From an uncultured Christensenella sp. (GTDB lineage Bacteria; Bacillota; Clostridia; Christensenellales; Borkfalkiaceae), in contig CAJTXM010000002.1 in NCBI GenBank assembly GCA_910583545.1, forward strand, positions 62,001 through 126,000: DNA of 64,000 nucleotides, given 5' to 3'. Shown here piece after piece: positions 32,059 through 40,324 of this stretch. Made by a program: the position numbers and the translations under genes. The first letter of the stretch is position 1, and each line of letters begins with the position of its first letter. Under the pieces are notes generated by a model. It was not told where the DNA came from. It did no database searches and saw only the letters and a program-made list of their open reading frames with translations.

Positions 32059-34467
32059 ATGGCTTATACTAATTTTAACGAAGTAGAAAAAAAATGGGCA
32101 AAATTCTGGGAAGAGAACAAAACTTTCAAAACAGATTTTTATGATTTTTCAAAACCTAAATATTACGTTCTGGATATGTTCCCTTACCCTTCGGGCGCAG
32201 GACTGCACGTAGGTCACCCCGAAGGATATACCGCAACCGATATCCTTGCACGTATGAAAAGAATGCAGGGCTTTAACGTTCTGCATCCTATGGGGTTTGA
32301 CAGCTTCGGTTTACCTGCGGAGCAATACGCTATTAAAACAGGCAACAATCCCGACGGTTTTACGCAGAAAAATATCGAAACGTTTACAAGTCAGCTTAAA
32401 ATGCTGGGACTTTCTTACGACTGGGACAATACGATATCAACCTGCGATCCATCATACTATAAATGGACTCAGTGGATATTCAAACAGTTATGCAAGGAAG
32501 GACTTGCGCGCTATGTCGAAACGCCCGTAAACTGGTGCGAAGAACTTGGAACCGTGCTTGCAAATGATGAAATTATAGACGGCAAAAGTGAGAGAGGCGG
32601 TTACCCCGTCGTCAGAAAAAATATGAAACAATGGGTTATCGACATAAACAAATATGCCGAACGCCTGTTGGAAGGACTTAATGAACTCGACTGGCCGGAA
32701 GCTTCAAAGATTGCGCAGAGAAACTGGATAGGCAAATCGGAAGGCGCGAACGTAATTTTCAAAGTCTACGGAAGCGATAAAGAGTTTACGGTTTTCACCA
32801 CACGATGCGACACTCTGTTCGGCGCAACTTATTGCGTGCTTGCGCCCGAACACAAAATTGTCGATGAAATAACTACTGCAGATAAGCTAAAAGAAGTTAC
32901 GGAATATAAAGCGCTTTGCGCCGTAAAATCCGATTTGGAGCGTACCGATTTAAACAAAGAAAAGACGGGAGCTTTTACGGGAGCGTACGCAGTCAATCCG
33001 GTAAACGGCAAAAAAATCCCAATATTTATTTCCGATTACGTGCTTACCTCTTACGGTACAGGCGCAATTATGGCAGTTCCCGCCCACGACACGCGCGACT
33101 ACGAGTTTGCGAAAAAGTTCTCCCTTCCTATTGTTCAGGTACTCGAAGGCGGAGATATATCCAAGGAAGCATATACGCAGGACGGACTGCATATAAATTC
33201 AGGCTTTTTAGACGGACTGAACAAAAAACAAGCAATCGATAAAATGGCGGAATGGCTTGTCGGGCATAAATGCGGGCAAAAAACTGTCACTTATAAAATA
33301 CGTGAATGGATATTTGCACGTCAGCGTTACTGGGGAGAACCGTTGCCAGTGGTACATCTTGAAAACGGAGAAACGGTTTTGCTTGAAGACAGTCAACTCC
33401 CTCTCACTCTGCCTGAAATGAAAGATTACAAAGCGCATAACGGAAACGCACCTCTTGAAAATGCACAGGACTGGGTAAACATAACCGTTAACGGCATTAA
33501 AGGCAAGCGCGAAACAACCACAATGCCCGGCTCGGCAGGTTCTGCGTGGTATTTTTTAAGATACTGCGATCCGCACAACGACAAAAAATTTGCAGATTAC
33601 GACCTGTTGAAATACTGGATGCCCGTCGATTTTTACGTGGGCGGAAAGGAGCATCTTGTAGGACACCTTCTCTACTCGCGTTTCTGGAACAACTTCCTGT
33701 TCGATAAAGGACTTGTTCCCTGCAAGGAACCTTTCAAAAAGCTTTTCCATCAGGGTATAGTTCTCGGCGAAGACGGAAATAAGATGTCTAAGAGCCTCGG
33801 AAACGTAATCAACCCTAACGACATAGTCAGCGAATACGGTGCCGACGTTTTGAGAATGTACGAAATGTTTATGGGCCCCGTAGCCGACACCAAACCCTGG
33901 AATACCGCAAACATTGAAGGCGTAAAGAAATTTATAGACAGAATACACCGCCTGTATTTCGACATTGACGCAATTTCCGATAACCCGAATTTTAACCTTG
34001 AAAAAATTTATAATCAAACCGTTAAAAAAGTCGGCGAAGATTACGAGGCGATGAAAATCAATACCGCAATTTCGCAAATGATGATATTCATAAACGCCGT
34101 CTACAAGGAAATAAGCGACGGCAACTCTTTCCCCGTCAAATATGCCGAAGGATTTATTAAGCTGATAAACCCCATAATTCCTTTTGTAACGGAAGAAATC
34201 TGGTGCACGGTTCTGGGTCACAATGGAACGATAGCTTACGAAAGCTGGCCGATATTCGACAGCGCTAAATGCGGAGAGAATGCTTTTGAGTATGCCGTTC
34301 AGGTAAACAGCAAAATCAAAACCAAATTAACAGTACCTGCCGATATCACGGAAAAGGAAATTCAACAGCTTGTCTTTGAAAATGAGGATATCGCTCCGCT
34401 GATTGCCGGCAAAACAGTTAAAAAATTTATATTCGTTCCCAATAGACTGATAAACATTATAATTTAA
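32059..34467 (+). CDS. leuS: Leucine--tRNA ligase
   Basis: An 802-residue class I synthetase charging tRNA-Leu. HVGH at residues 50-53 is the HIGH motif and KMSKS is at 575-579. The editing (CP1) insertion runs about 220-410 with TTRCDTLFGATY and GTGAIMAVPAHDTRDYEFA. The anticodon-binding domain and C-terminal segment follow. GAGGAA precedes the ATG. It is the only plus-strand gene in this half of the window and ends at a strong hairpin. No leader control is visible. Confidence 0.97.
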   Translation: MAYTNFNEVEKKWAKFWEENKTFKTDFYDFSKPKYYVLDMFPYPSGAGLHVGHPEGYTATDILARMKRMQGFNVLHPMGFDSFGLPAEQYAIKTGNNPDGFTQKNIETFTSQLKMLGLSYDWDNTISTCDPSYYKWTQWIFKQLCKEGLARYVETPVNWCEELGTVLANDEIIDGKSERGGYPVVRKNMKQWVIDINKYAERLLEGLNELDWPEASKIAQRNWIGKSEGANVIFKVYGSDKEFTVFTTRCDTLFGATYCVLAPEHKIVDEITTADKLKEVTEYKALCAVKSDLERTDLNKEKTGAFTGAYAVNPVNGKKIPIFISDYVLTSYGTGAIMAVPAHDTRDYEFAKKFSLPIVQVLEGGDISKEAYTQDGLHINSGFLDGLNKKQAIDKMAEWLVGHKCGQKTVTYKIREWIFARQRYWGEPLPVVHLENGETVLLEDSQLPLTLPEMKDYKAHNGNAPLENAQDWVNITVNGIKGKRETTTMPGSAGSAWYFLRYCDPHNDKKFADYDLLKYWMPVDFYVGGKEHLVGHLLYSRFWNNFLFDKGLVPCKEPFKKLFHQGIVLGEDGNKMSKSLGNVINPNDIVSEYGADVLRMYEMFMGPVADTKPWNTANIEGVKKFIDRIHRLYFDIDAISDNPNFNLEKIYNQTVKKVGEDYEAMKINTAISQMMIFINAVYKEISDGNSFPVKYAEGFIKLINPIIPFVTEEIWCTVLGHNGTIAYESWPIFDSAKCGENAFEYAVQVNSKIKTKLTVPADITEKEIQQLVFENEDIAPLIAGKTVKKFIFVPNRLINIII

Positions 34468-34475
34468 AGCAGTAA

Positions 34476-34508
34476 AAAAGCAGTAGGCAATCAGCCTACT
34501 GCTTTTTT
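34476..34508. terminator. Bidirectional terminator between leuS and the 75-aa gene
   Basis: AAAAGCAGTAGGC and GCCTACTGCTTTT form a 13-bp stem with a five-base loop. T-rich and A-rich flanks let it act for leuS on the plus strand and for the acpP-side gene on the minus strand. Confidence 0.85.
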
Positions 34509-34514
34509 ATCTTG

Positions 34515-34742
34515 TTATTTTAAGTTTTCAAGTTCTGTCTGGAGGCTTTGAAGATACTTGCGTTCAAGTTCGATAAGCTGAGTATAGAGATTAAAAATCT
34601 CGTTATCCTCTTCAGGGGGCGTAGTTTGATTTATGTAAGCATAAAGTATAGCCGACTGCGAACGAATACGCTTCTGCTCCAAATCTTCCAACGTCCTTTC
34701 ACTTTCTGCAATTGCCTTTTTTAATTCACCCTTTTTTGACAT
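34515..34742 (-). CDS. Small coiled-coil protein of unknown function
   Basis: A 75-residue charged protein with two predicted helices (about 2-40 and 45-74), likely to form a coiled coil: MSKKGELKKAIAESERTLED and LYTQLIELERKYLQSLQTEL. I do not recognise a family. GGAG precedes the ATG, and it follows acpP by 12 bases, so it is probably cotranscribed with it. The gene ends at the shared bidirectional terminator. Confidence 0.65.
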   Translation of the reverse strand: MSKKGELKKAIAESERTLEDLEQKRIRSQSAILYAYINQTTPPEEDNEIFNLYTQLIELERKYLQSLQTELENLK

Positions 34743-34754
34743 AACACACTCCTT

Positions 34755-34976
34755 TTAAAGCGACTGTAATAAATCCACAACGTCTTTTACTGTTTTTAAA
34801 TCGGAAACCTTGTCTTCGGGAATAGATTTACCCGTATTGTCTTCCAAGGTCATCAATAATTCAACCACGTCAAGAGAGTCAGCGCCTAAATCTTTTACGA
34901 TATCGTGTTCGGGTTTGATTTTATCCTGCGGTATATTCAACTGTTCGGAAAGCGCTTTTACTACCTCTTCAAACAT
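34755..34976 (-). CDS. acpP: Acyl carrier protein
   Basis: A 73-residue acidic acyl carrier protein that carries growing fatty acyl chains on a phosphopantetheine. The attachment Ser is in GADSLDVVEL near residue 35. Start at ATG 34976 is supported by GGAGG upstream; a longer in-frame start would run through the promoter. No fab genes are adjacent in the window. It has its own promoter. Confidence 0.95.
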   Translation of the reverse strand: MFEEVVKALSEQLNIPQDKIKPEHDIVKDLGADSLDVVELLMTLEDNTGKSIPEDKVSDLKTVKDVVDLLQSL

Positions 34977-35004
34977 ATTTTGCCTCCAACCTGCGTTTGT
35001 ATAA

Positions 35005-35033
35005 ATTTTACAATATAAACCATATAAAGTCAA
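35005..35033 (-). promoter_or_regulatory. acpP promoter
   Basis: TTGACT at 35033-35028, 17-bp spacer and TAAAAT at 35010-35005. It starts immediately after the tex stop. Confidence 0.75.
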
Positions 35034-35034
35034 G

Positions 35035-37197
35035 TTAATTAGCTTGCTTTTTTACCTGTTTAAGCGATAATCCTATACGCTGTTTGCCTTTATCAAGACT
35101 TATAATAACGGCCTTTACCTGTTGTCCGACTTTCAAAACCTCGGAAGGATGACGAATATATTTGTCGGTTATCTCGGAAATATGCACAAGCCCGTCCTGA
35201 TGCACGCCGATATCAACGAACGCACCGAAATCGATTACGTTGCGGACAACGCCGTCGACCTCCATTCCCACCGACAAATCTTCTATACCCAAAATATCTT
35301 TTCTGAGCTGTCTTTGAGGCAGACTGTCACGGATATCTCTTCCGGGTTTTACAAGTTCGCTTATAATATCGTTCATCGTCGCCTTGTCAAGTTCGCACTC
35401 CGCCGCAGCTTTATCCTCGCCGTAAGATTTGACCTTTTGAGGCAATTCGGAAAGCTTTCTCTCGCGTACGTCATTATCTGTATAACCGAACAGCGCCAGA
35501 AGCTTTTCGGCTTTTGAATAAGACTCGGGATGAACCGCCGTATTGTCCATAATATTTTTACCGTCGGGAATACGCAGGAAACCCGCGCACTGTTCGTACG
35601 CCTTTGCGCCCAGCTTAGAAACTTTTAAAAGCTGTGCTCTTGCGGTGAATTTTCCGTTTTCTTCACGGTAAGAAACTATATTTTTTGCAATACCAGCATT
35701 TAAACCTGCAACGTATTTCAAAAGCGATACACTTGCGGTGTTAAGGTCAACACCGACGCTGTTTACACAGTCCTCCAAAACCCCGCCCAAAACGCCGTCG
35801 AGGCGTTTTTTATCCATATCGTGCTGATACTGACCTACGCCTATTGACTTGGGATCGATTTTAATAAGCTCCGACAGCGGATCCTGCAATCTTCTTGCAA
35901 TTGAAATCGCAGAACGCAGAGTCAAATCGTAATCGGGAAATTCTTCTACTGCAAGCGGACTTGCAGAGTAAACGCTCGCTCCTGCTTCGCTTACTACGGC
36001 GTAAGTCACGTTTGCGTCGATTTCTTTTAAAAGATCGGCGACAAAAATTTCGGTTTCTTTACTTGCAGTGCCGTTTCCTATGGAGATAACGTCTACGCTG
36101 TGCTTTTCTATAAGATTTTTTACCGTCTTTTTACTTCCCTCTATATCGTTTTTCGGAGGTACGGGATAAATTACGGAAGTATCCAGAACTTTACCTGTTT
36201 CGTCAACAACAGCCACCTTACAGCCCGTACGGTAACCGGGGTCGAGTCCGAGCGTTACTTTACCTTTAACAGGGGGCTGTAAAAGCAAGGGGCGCAAGTT
36301 GACTTCAAACATTTTAATAGCCTGCTCTCCTGCTCTGTCGGTGAGAATCGCCCTGACTTCGCGCTCTATCGAAGGCTCGATAAGTCTGTCATAGCCGTCG
36401 CCCGCCGCTTCTTCAATCAATTTTGCGCATACGGTTTCCTGCCTGTTTTTAACGAATTTCGCTACGCAGACACGCTTCGCAATGTCGGGATCAAAGTAAA
36501 TTTTGGCTTTGAGACAATCTTCCTTTTCGCCTCTGTTAATCGCAAGTATTCTGTGATTTTTGATTTCGGGAATAATTTCGGAATAATCCGCGTACATGGC
36601 GTATGTTCCCCTTTCGTCGTCCTTCACAAGCTTGACCTGCATTTCGCCGTGGTTTTCCAAAAGCGTGCGGAGTTTCTTTCTCAGCTCTGCGTTGTCCGAG
36701 ATAATTTCGGCGATTATGTCCTTTGCCCCTGCAATTGCATCAGATACGGTTGACACTTTCTTTTCTTCGTCGATATACTTTTCAGCTTCCGCATATGGAT
36801 CGCCTGCCTGCGCAAGAATGAAATCGGCAAGGGGCTGTAATCCCTTTTCGATTGCAACCGACGCGCGCGTCTTTTTCTTTTGCTTGAAAGGACGGTAAAT
36901 ATCTTCAACTTCCGTCATTGTCTGCGCCGCATCAATTGCCGACTGGATTTCATCGGTCATTTTTTTCTGCTCGGTAATAGCCTTTGCAACTTCTTCCTTG
37001 CGCTTTTCAAGGTTTTTAAGATACTCATATCTGTCGTTCAGATTGCGCAGAACCTGATCGTCAATAGCGCCCGTCATTTCCTTTCTGTAACGGGCGATAA
37101 AGGGAATTGTATTTCCCTCGTCAAGCAATGTTAAAACGTTATGTACGTGTTCGGGCTTTAAATTAAATTCTTCCGTAAGTTTTGCTGAAATGTCCAT
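35035..37197 (-). CDS. tex: Tex-family RNA-binding protein (S1 domain)
   Basis: A 720-residue Tex/YhgF protein, a nucleic-acid-binding factor related to eukaryotic Spt6. An N-terminal helical Tex domain (IPFIARYRKEMTGAIDDQVLRNL), a YqgF RNase H-like domain near 320-450 (LGLDPGYRTGCKVAVVD), a helix-hairpin-helix near 490-560 and an S1 domain at about 640-710 (GMEVDGVVRNVIDFGAFVDIGVHQDGLVH) are present in the normal order. The ATG directly follows the AlkD-like stop, with translation coupled to the repair genes upstream. Confidence 0.95.
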   Translation of the reverse strand: MDISAKLTEEFNLKPEHVHNVLTLLDEGNTIPFIARYRKEMTGAIDDQVLRNLNDRYEYLKNLEKRKEEVAKAITEQKKMTDEIQSAIDAAQTMTEVEDIYRPFKQKKKTRASVAIEKGLQPLADFILAQAGDPYAEAEKYIDEEKKVSTVSDAIAGAKDIIAEIISDNAELRKKLRTLLENHGEMQVKLVKDDERGTYAMYADYSEIIPEIKNHRILAINRGEKEDCLKAKIYFDPDIAKRVCVAKFVKNRQETVCAKLIEEAAGDGYDRLIEPSIEREVRAILTDRAGEQAIKMFEVNLRPLLLQPPVKGKVTLGLDPGYRTGCKVAVVDETGKVLDTSVIYPVPPKNDIEGSKKTVKNLIEKHSVDVISIGNGTASKETEIFVADLLKEIDANVTYAVVSEAGASVYSASPLAVEEFPDYDLTLRSAISIARRLQDPLSELIKIDPKSIGVGQYQHDMDKKRLDGVLGGVLEDCVNSVGVDLNTASVSLLKYVAGLNAGIAKNIVSYREENGKFTARAQLLKVSKLGAKAYEQCAGFLRIPDGKNIMDNTAVHPESYSKAEKLLALFGYTDNDVRERKLSELPQKVKSYGEDKAAAECELDKATMNDIISELVKPGRDIRDSLPQRQLRKDILGIEDLSVGMEVDGVVRNVIDFGAFVDIGVHQDGLVHISEITDKYIRHPSEVLKVGQQVKAVIISLDKGKQRIGLSLKQVKKQAN

Positions 37198-37872
37198 TTA
37201 TCGTTTGATTTCCTTTAAAAAATTTTTTCTCTCCTGCGAAAGTCTGAAACTTTCGTTAGCTTTTTGAATTGCTTTATTGTGTGTTTTGACGTTCAGAGAC
37301 GCCGAATTAAGAAATTCAACTCCTCTACCGTAATATTTTACAAGTACTTCGGCAATTAGCCACGCTGCCGCCATATGCACGTAATAATACTTTTCAGTGT
37401 AAGCTTTTACGACCGCACTGAAAATATAGTCAAGATATTTCTCTTCCAAATAGAATTGCAGAAGCGTAGTCAATGCAAACCGCTGATAAAACTCGCCGTC
37501 CGTATTCAGATACTTATCGATATACGGCAGAAATTCGTCCTTATGTTTTTCAATACATTTCGGAACAAAACAGTCGCAGACCGCCCAGTTATCAATCAGC
37601 GAAACGCACTTATCTATGTATTTTAAAAACTCCCCGTATTCAAGACGGGATACCGCAGTCAGTTTTATAAACGTGACCTCATAATATTCGTCCGGAAAAT
37701 ACAAAATATTTTCGATATCGTCCGAAGAAAACCGTTTTGAAATTTTCCTCAAATCGGGAACTCTGATACCGATAACTTTCAACTTGTCGTTTTTTAAAAG
37801 CCGTCTGTTAAAATCGCGGTATTTGGTATCTGCGTTTGCTTCAAGCTCGCTTAAAAGCTGCTGATAGAGCAT
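37198..37872 (-). CDS. DNA alkylation repair protein, AlkD-like
   Basis: A 224-residue HEAT-repeat glycosylase of the AlkD/AlkC type that removes alkylated bases. Motifs include GIRVPDLRKISKRF near 40, the catalytic-pocket block NWAVCDCFVPKC near 100-115 with Trp and Asp, and VHMAAAWLIAEVLVKY near 160. I use the ATG at 37872, with AGGAG seven bases upstream. The start lies 32 bases inside the preceding glycosylase gene. The pairing of two base-repair glycosylases is typical of a functional unit. Confidence 0.87.
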   Translation of the reverse strand: MLYQQLLSELEANADTKYRDFNRRLLKNDKLKVIGIRVPDLRKISKRFSSDDIENILYFPDEYYEVTFIKLTAVSRLEYGEFLKYIDKCVSLIDNWAVCDCFVPKCIEKHKDEFLPYIDKYLNTDGEFYQRFALTTLLQFYLEEKYLDYIFSAVVKAYTEKYYYVHMAAAWLIAEVLVKYYGRGVEFLNSASLNVKTHNKAIQKANESFRLSQERKNFLKEIKR

Positions 37873-38323
37873 CGTACCACTCCTTTTCATTAAATCGGGT
37901 ATTTGCAGGACTTGTAGACGGCAATTTAATATACGGTATCGAAACATCGCCGTAGCGTTCGCAAAAAATCGAATAAGCTTTGCTTCCGTTCAAAATTATA
38001 TACTTTATTTTGGAATTTGGCAAGAGTATTTTCAAATCTGCTATTTTGTAATTTTTTATCGTTTCGTCGCGCGAACCCACAATTTCACACTCTGTTACCA
38101 TATCCCATAGAGCTATCTTTCTGTCTGTAAGAAATTTTATCTTGCCCCCGACGGTTTCGGGAATGTTATCACCGAAATACGAACACAGTACTTTCCAGAA
38201 TCTGTTTTGCCTGTTGCCGTAATAAAAAGATATCTGTCTGCTCTTTACCGAAGGGAAACTTCCCAGAATCAGGACTTCGCTGTCGGAATCGAAGACGGGT
38301 TCAAATCCGTGTACGGTGATCAT
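37841..38323 (-). CDS. DNA-deoxyinosine glycosylase (UDG superfamily)
   Basis: A 160-residue member of the uracil-DNA glycosylase superfamily, resembling the hypoxanthine-DNA glycosylase group that removes deaminated adenine. The N-terminal LILGSFPSVKSRQISFYYGNRQNRFWKVL matches this group closely. The IILNGSKAY and LPSTSPAN motifs follow. The start overlaps the M16 peptidase stop by four bases (ATGA), and its end overlaps the AlkD-like gene by 32 bases. Substrate preference is inferred from family similarity. Confidence 0.85.
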   Translation of the reverse strand: MITVHGFEPVFDSDSEVLILGSFPSVKSRQISFYYGNRQNRFWKVLCSYFGDNIPETVGGKIKFLTDRKIALWDMVTECEIVGSRDETIKNYKIADLKILLPNSKIKYIILNGSKAYSIFCERYGDVSIPYIKLPSTSPANTRFNEKEWYDALSAAFKRA

Positions 38324-39558
38324 AATGTTAACGGCTTGTCCACGTTGCCGACTACCGAAACGGCGAGTTTGTCTCGGTTAAAGTTGTTTTCTATCGCTTC
38401 AGCGACGTCATCAAGCGCAACGTCCGATATTTGTTTTACCCGTTTTTCAAAGTCATAAACTTTACCGCTGTAAATCAGTTCTTTACCGTACAGCAGCATT
38501 TGCGCGCTCGTGCTTTCCTGAGAAAATACGAGCGAAGACGTAAGCTGTTCTTTACCTCTTTTAAACTCTTCTTTTGAAATTTTCTTGTTTTTTATATCGG
38601 TGATACAGTTAAAAATTGCATCGACGCTTTTTTTATAGTTACTAGAATTAACGCCTGCGTAAACCACAAGGGAACCCGTTTCATCATATGACGATAAATA
38701 AGAATAAACGGTGTACGCAAGCCCCAGCTCCTCTCTCACTTTCTGAAAAAGTCTCGACGACATACTTCCGCCCAACACAGAAGACAGTATCTGCGTAGCG
38801 TCAAACAATTTATCAAAGCGTTTTACAGACGGGAAAGCAAAGCCTAAATGAATCTGTTCGATATCTTTTTTTCTGAAAAGAGATTGTCCTGCCATATCTA
38901 CGGGAACCGTTATCTTGTCCGCAGGTCCCTTTTTGATTTCCGAAAAATACTTTAACGTCAATTCTTCTGCATATTCGGGAGAAATATTTCCCGCCATAGA
39001 AATTACGATATTATCCGCAGTATAACGCCGTGACATATATCTTTCAATGTCCTGCACCGTAAAAGAGTTTACGTTTTCTTTTGTGCCCAAAATATTTCTG
39101 CCGTAGCCCCTGTTTCCGTAAAACGCGCGCGATAACATATCGAGGCACAAATCATCGGGGGTATCGTCGTTCATATTTATCTCTTCGATAATAACGTTTT
39201 TCTCTCTGACGATTTCCTCCTGCGGAAAACGGCTGTGAAGAAACAAATCAGACAGTATCTCGAACGCTTCACCTGCGTGTCCGGTAGTTGATTTTGCGTA
39301 ATAACAAGTAAGATCTTTGGACGTGTAAGCGTTCATCTGCGCGCCTATTGCATCCATATCGTCGGATATTGCAAAAGCCGAACGCTTTGCCGTACCCTTG
39401 AACATCATATGCTCGATAAAGTGAGAAATGCCGTCCTCACTATCGGTTTCGATGCCCGCGCCCGTATGAACGATAATACCCATTGTTACGGACATTAGTC
39501 CAGGCATCTGCTTTACTATAAGTCTTAATCCGTTGTCAAAAGTTTTGTAATGTACCAT
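38320..39558 (-). CDS. M16 family zinc metallopeptidase (MlpA/YmxG-like)
   Basis: A 412-residue M16 (pitrilysin-type) peptidase. The inverted zinc motif HFIEH lies at 46-50, with the distant Glu near 126, and the second half shows the usual non-catalytic repeat (GGSMSSRLFQKVREELGLAYTVYSYLS). YlxY, directly upstream here, stands next to the M16 peptidase (YmxG/MlpA) in Bacillus too. Ribosome binding GGAG lies in the YlxY coding end, and the ATG overlaps the YlxY stop by one base. Confidence 0.93.
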   Translation of the reverse strand: MVHYKTFDNGLRLIVKQMPGLMSVTMGIIVHTGAGIETDSEDGISHFIEHMMFKGTAKRSAFAISDDMDAIGAQMNAYTSKDLTCYYAKSTTGHAGEAFEILSDLFLHSRFPQEEIVREKNVIIEEINMNDDTPDDLCLDMLSRAFYGNRGYGRNILGTKENVNSFTVQDIERYMSRRYTADNIVISMAGNISPEYAEELTLKYFSEIKKGPADKITVPVDMAGQSLFRKKDIEQIHLGFAFPSVKRFDKLFDATQILSSVLGGSMSSRLFQKVREELGLAYTVYSYLSSYDETGSLVVYAGVNSSNYKKSVDAIFNCITDIKNKKISKEEFKRGKEQLTSSLVFSQESTSAQMLLYGKELIYSGKVYDFEKRVKQISDVALDDVAEAIENNFNRDKLAVSVVGNVDKPLTL

Positions 39559-40259
39559 TATTCTCCTAAGTTGTGCGTTACGGTAACGGCGGAAAGCCCG
39601 TTATCTCTTATGTAACTCAAAATTTGCGGCAGAGCCGTGACTGTGCAGTCCGTCGGATGCATCAACACGAATTCGCCGTTTCTTAATTCTTTTGTAGCGC
39701 GTGAAACTATAACGTTAACGTCTTTGTCGCGCCAGTCTACAGTATCCCTGCTCCACATTATAACTCTTAAATCCAAAGATAGGCAAGCGTTTAACGTATT
39801 TTCACAAAAAGCGCCCGACGGCGGAGCGAAAAGTTTTATTTCTGTTCCGCAAATCATATTCAGAAGTTTGACGCTGGGGCGAATCTCTTCAAGATTTTCA
39901 GAAACAGACATTCTCGAATGGTCTTTATGGAAATATCCGTGGCTTGCTATTTCGTGTCCGCGCTTATAAATTTCGCGCACGCAATCAACGTTATCGTCCG
40001 CCCAGCTTCCGCCGATAAAGAAAGTTGATTTAGCTTCATATTCGTCGAGCGCGTCCAAAATTTTGTAAACGTTATCGGTATGCTCGTACACGTTGAACAT
40101 CAGACTGACGCCGTTGCCGTTTTCCGCTTCATAAAAAAGATTTGTATTATCTTTCGAAACGGTAACTGCATTTCCGCCGAAAAAGCCGACAACGGAAACC
40201 GCAACAACTACGGCTATGAGCAATAAATTTGTAAATATTCCTAAAAACTTCCCTTTCAA
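39558..40259 (-). CDS. YlxY-like polysaccharide deacetylase homologue
   Basis: A 233-residue NodB-fold protein with an N-terminal membrane anchor (about 5-28). The second motif HGYFH (H107, H111) and FAPPSGAF near 146 are present. The first motif, normally TFDDG, reads MFNVYEH near 54-60, so the catalytic Asp pair is missing. This is similar to my memory of the B. subtilis YlxY, a sporulation-associated family, in which the motif is also degenerate. It may bind peptidoglycan or act with altered chemistry. It precedes the M16 peptidase as in Bacillus. Confidence 0.82.
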   Translation of the reverse strand: MKGKFLGIFTNLLLIAVVVAVSVVGFFGGNAVTVSKDNTNLFYEAENGNGVSLMFNVYEHTDNVYKILDALDEYEAKSTFFIGGSWADDNVDCVREIYKRGHEIASHGYFHKDHSRMSVSENLEEIRPSVKLLNMICGTEIKLFAPPSGAFCENTLNACLSLDLRVIMWSRDTVDWRDKDVNVIVSRATKELRNGEFVLMHPTDCTVTALPQILSYIRDNGLSAVTVTHNLGE

Positions 40260-40324
40260 TAGTTTACCTCAAAATAAATAATATATTTATATATTATTAA
40301 TTAAGAAAGCAACCTATTACTTAG

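Noticed and set aside
34977..35033. Longer N-terminus for acpP
   Set aside because: The extra 19 codons run through the acpP promoter and lack family similarity, while the internal ATG has GGAGG and the normal ACP length.
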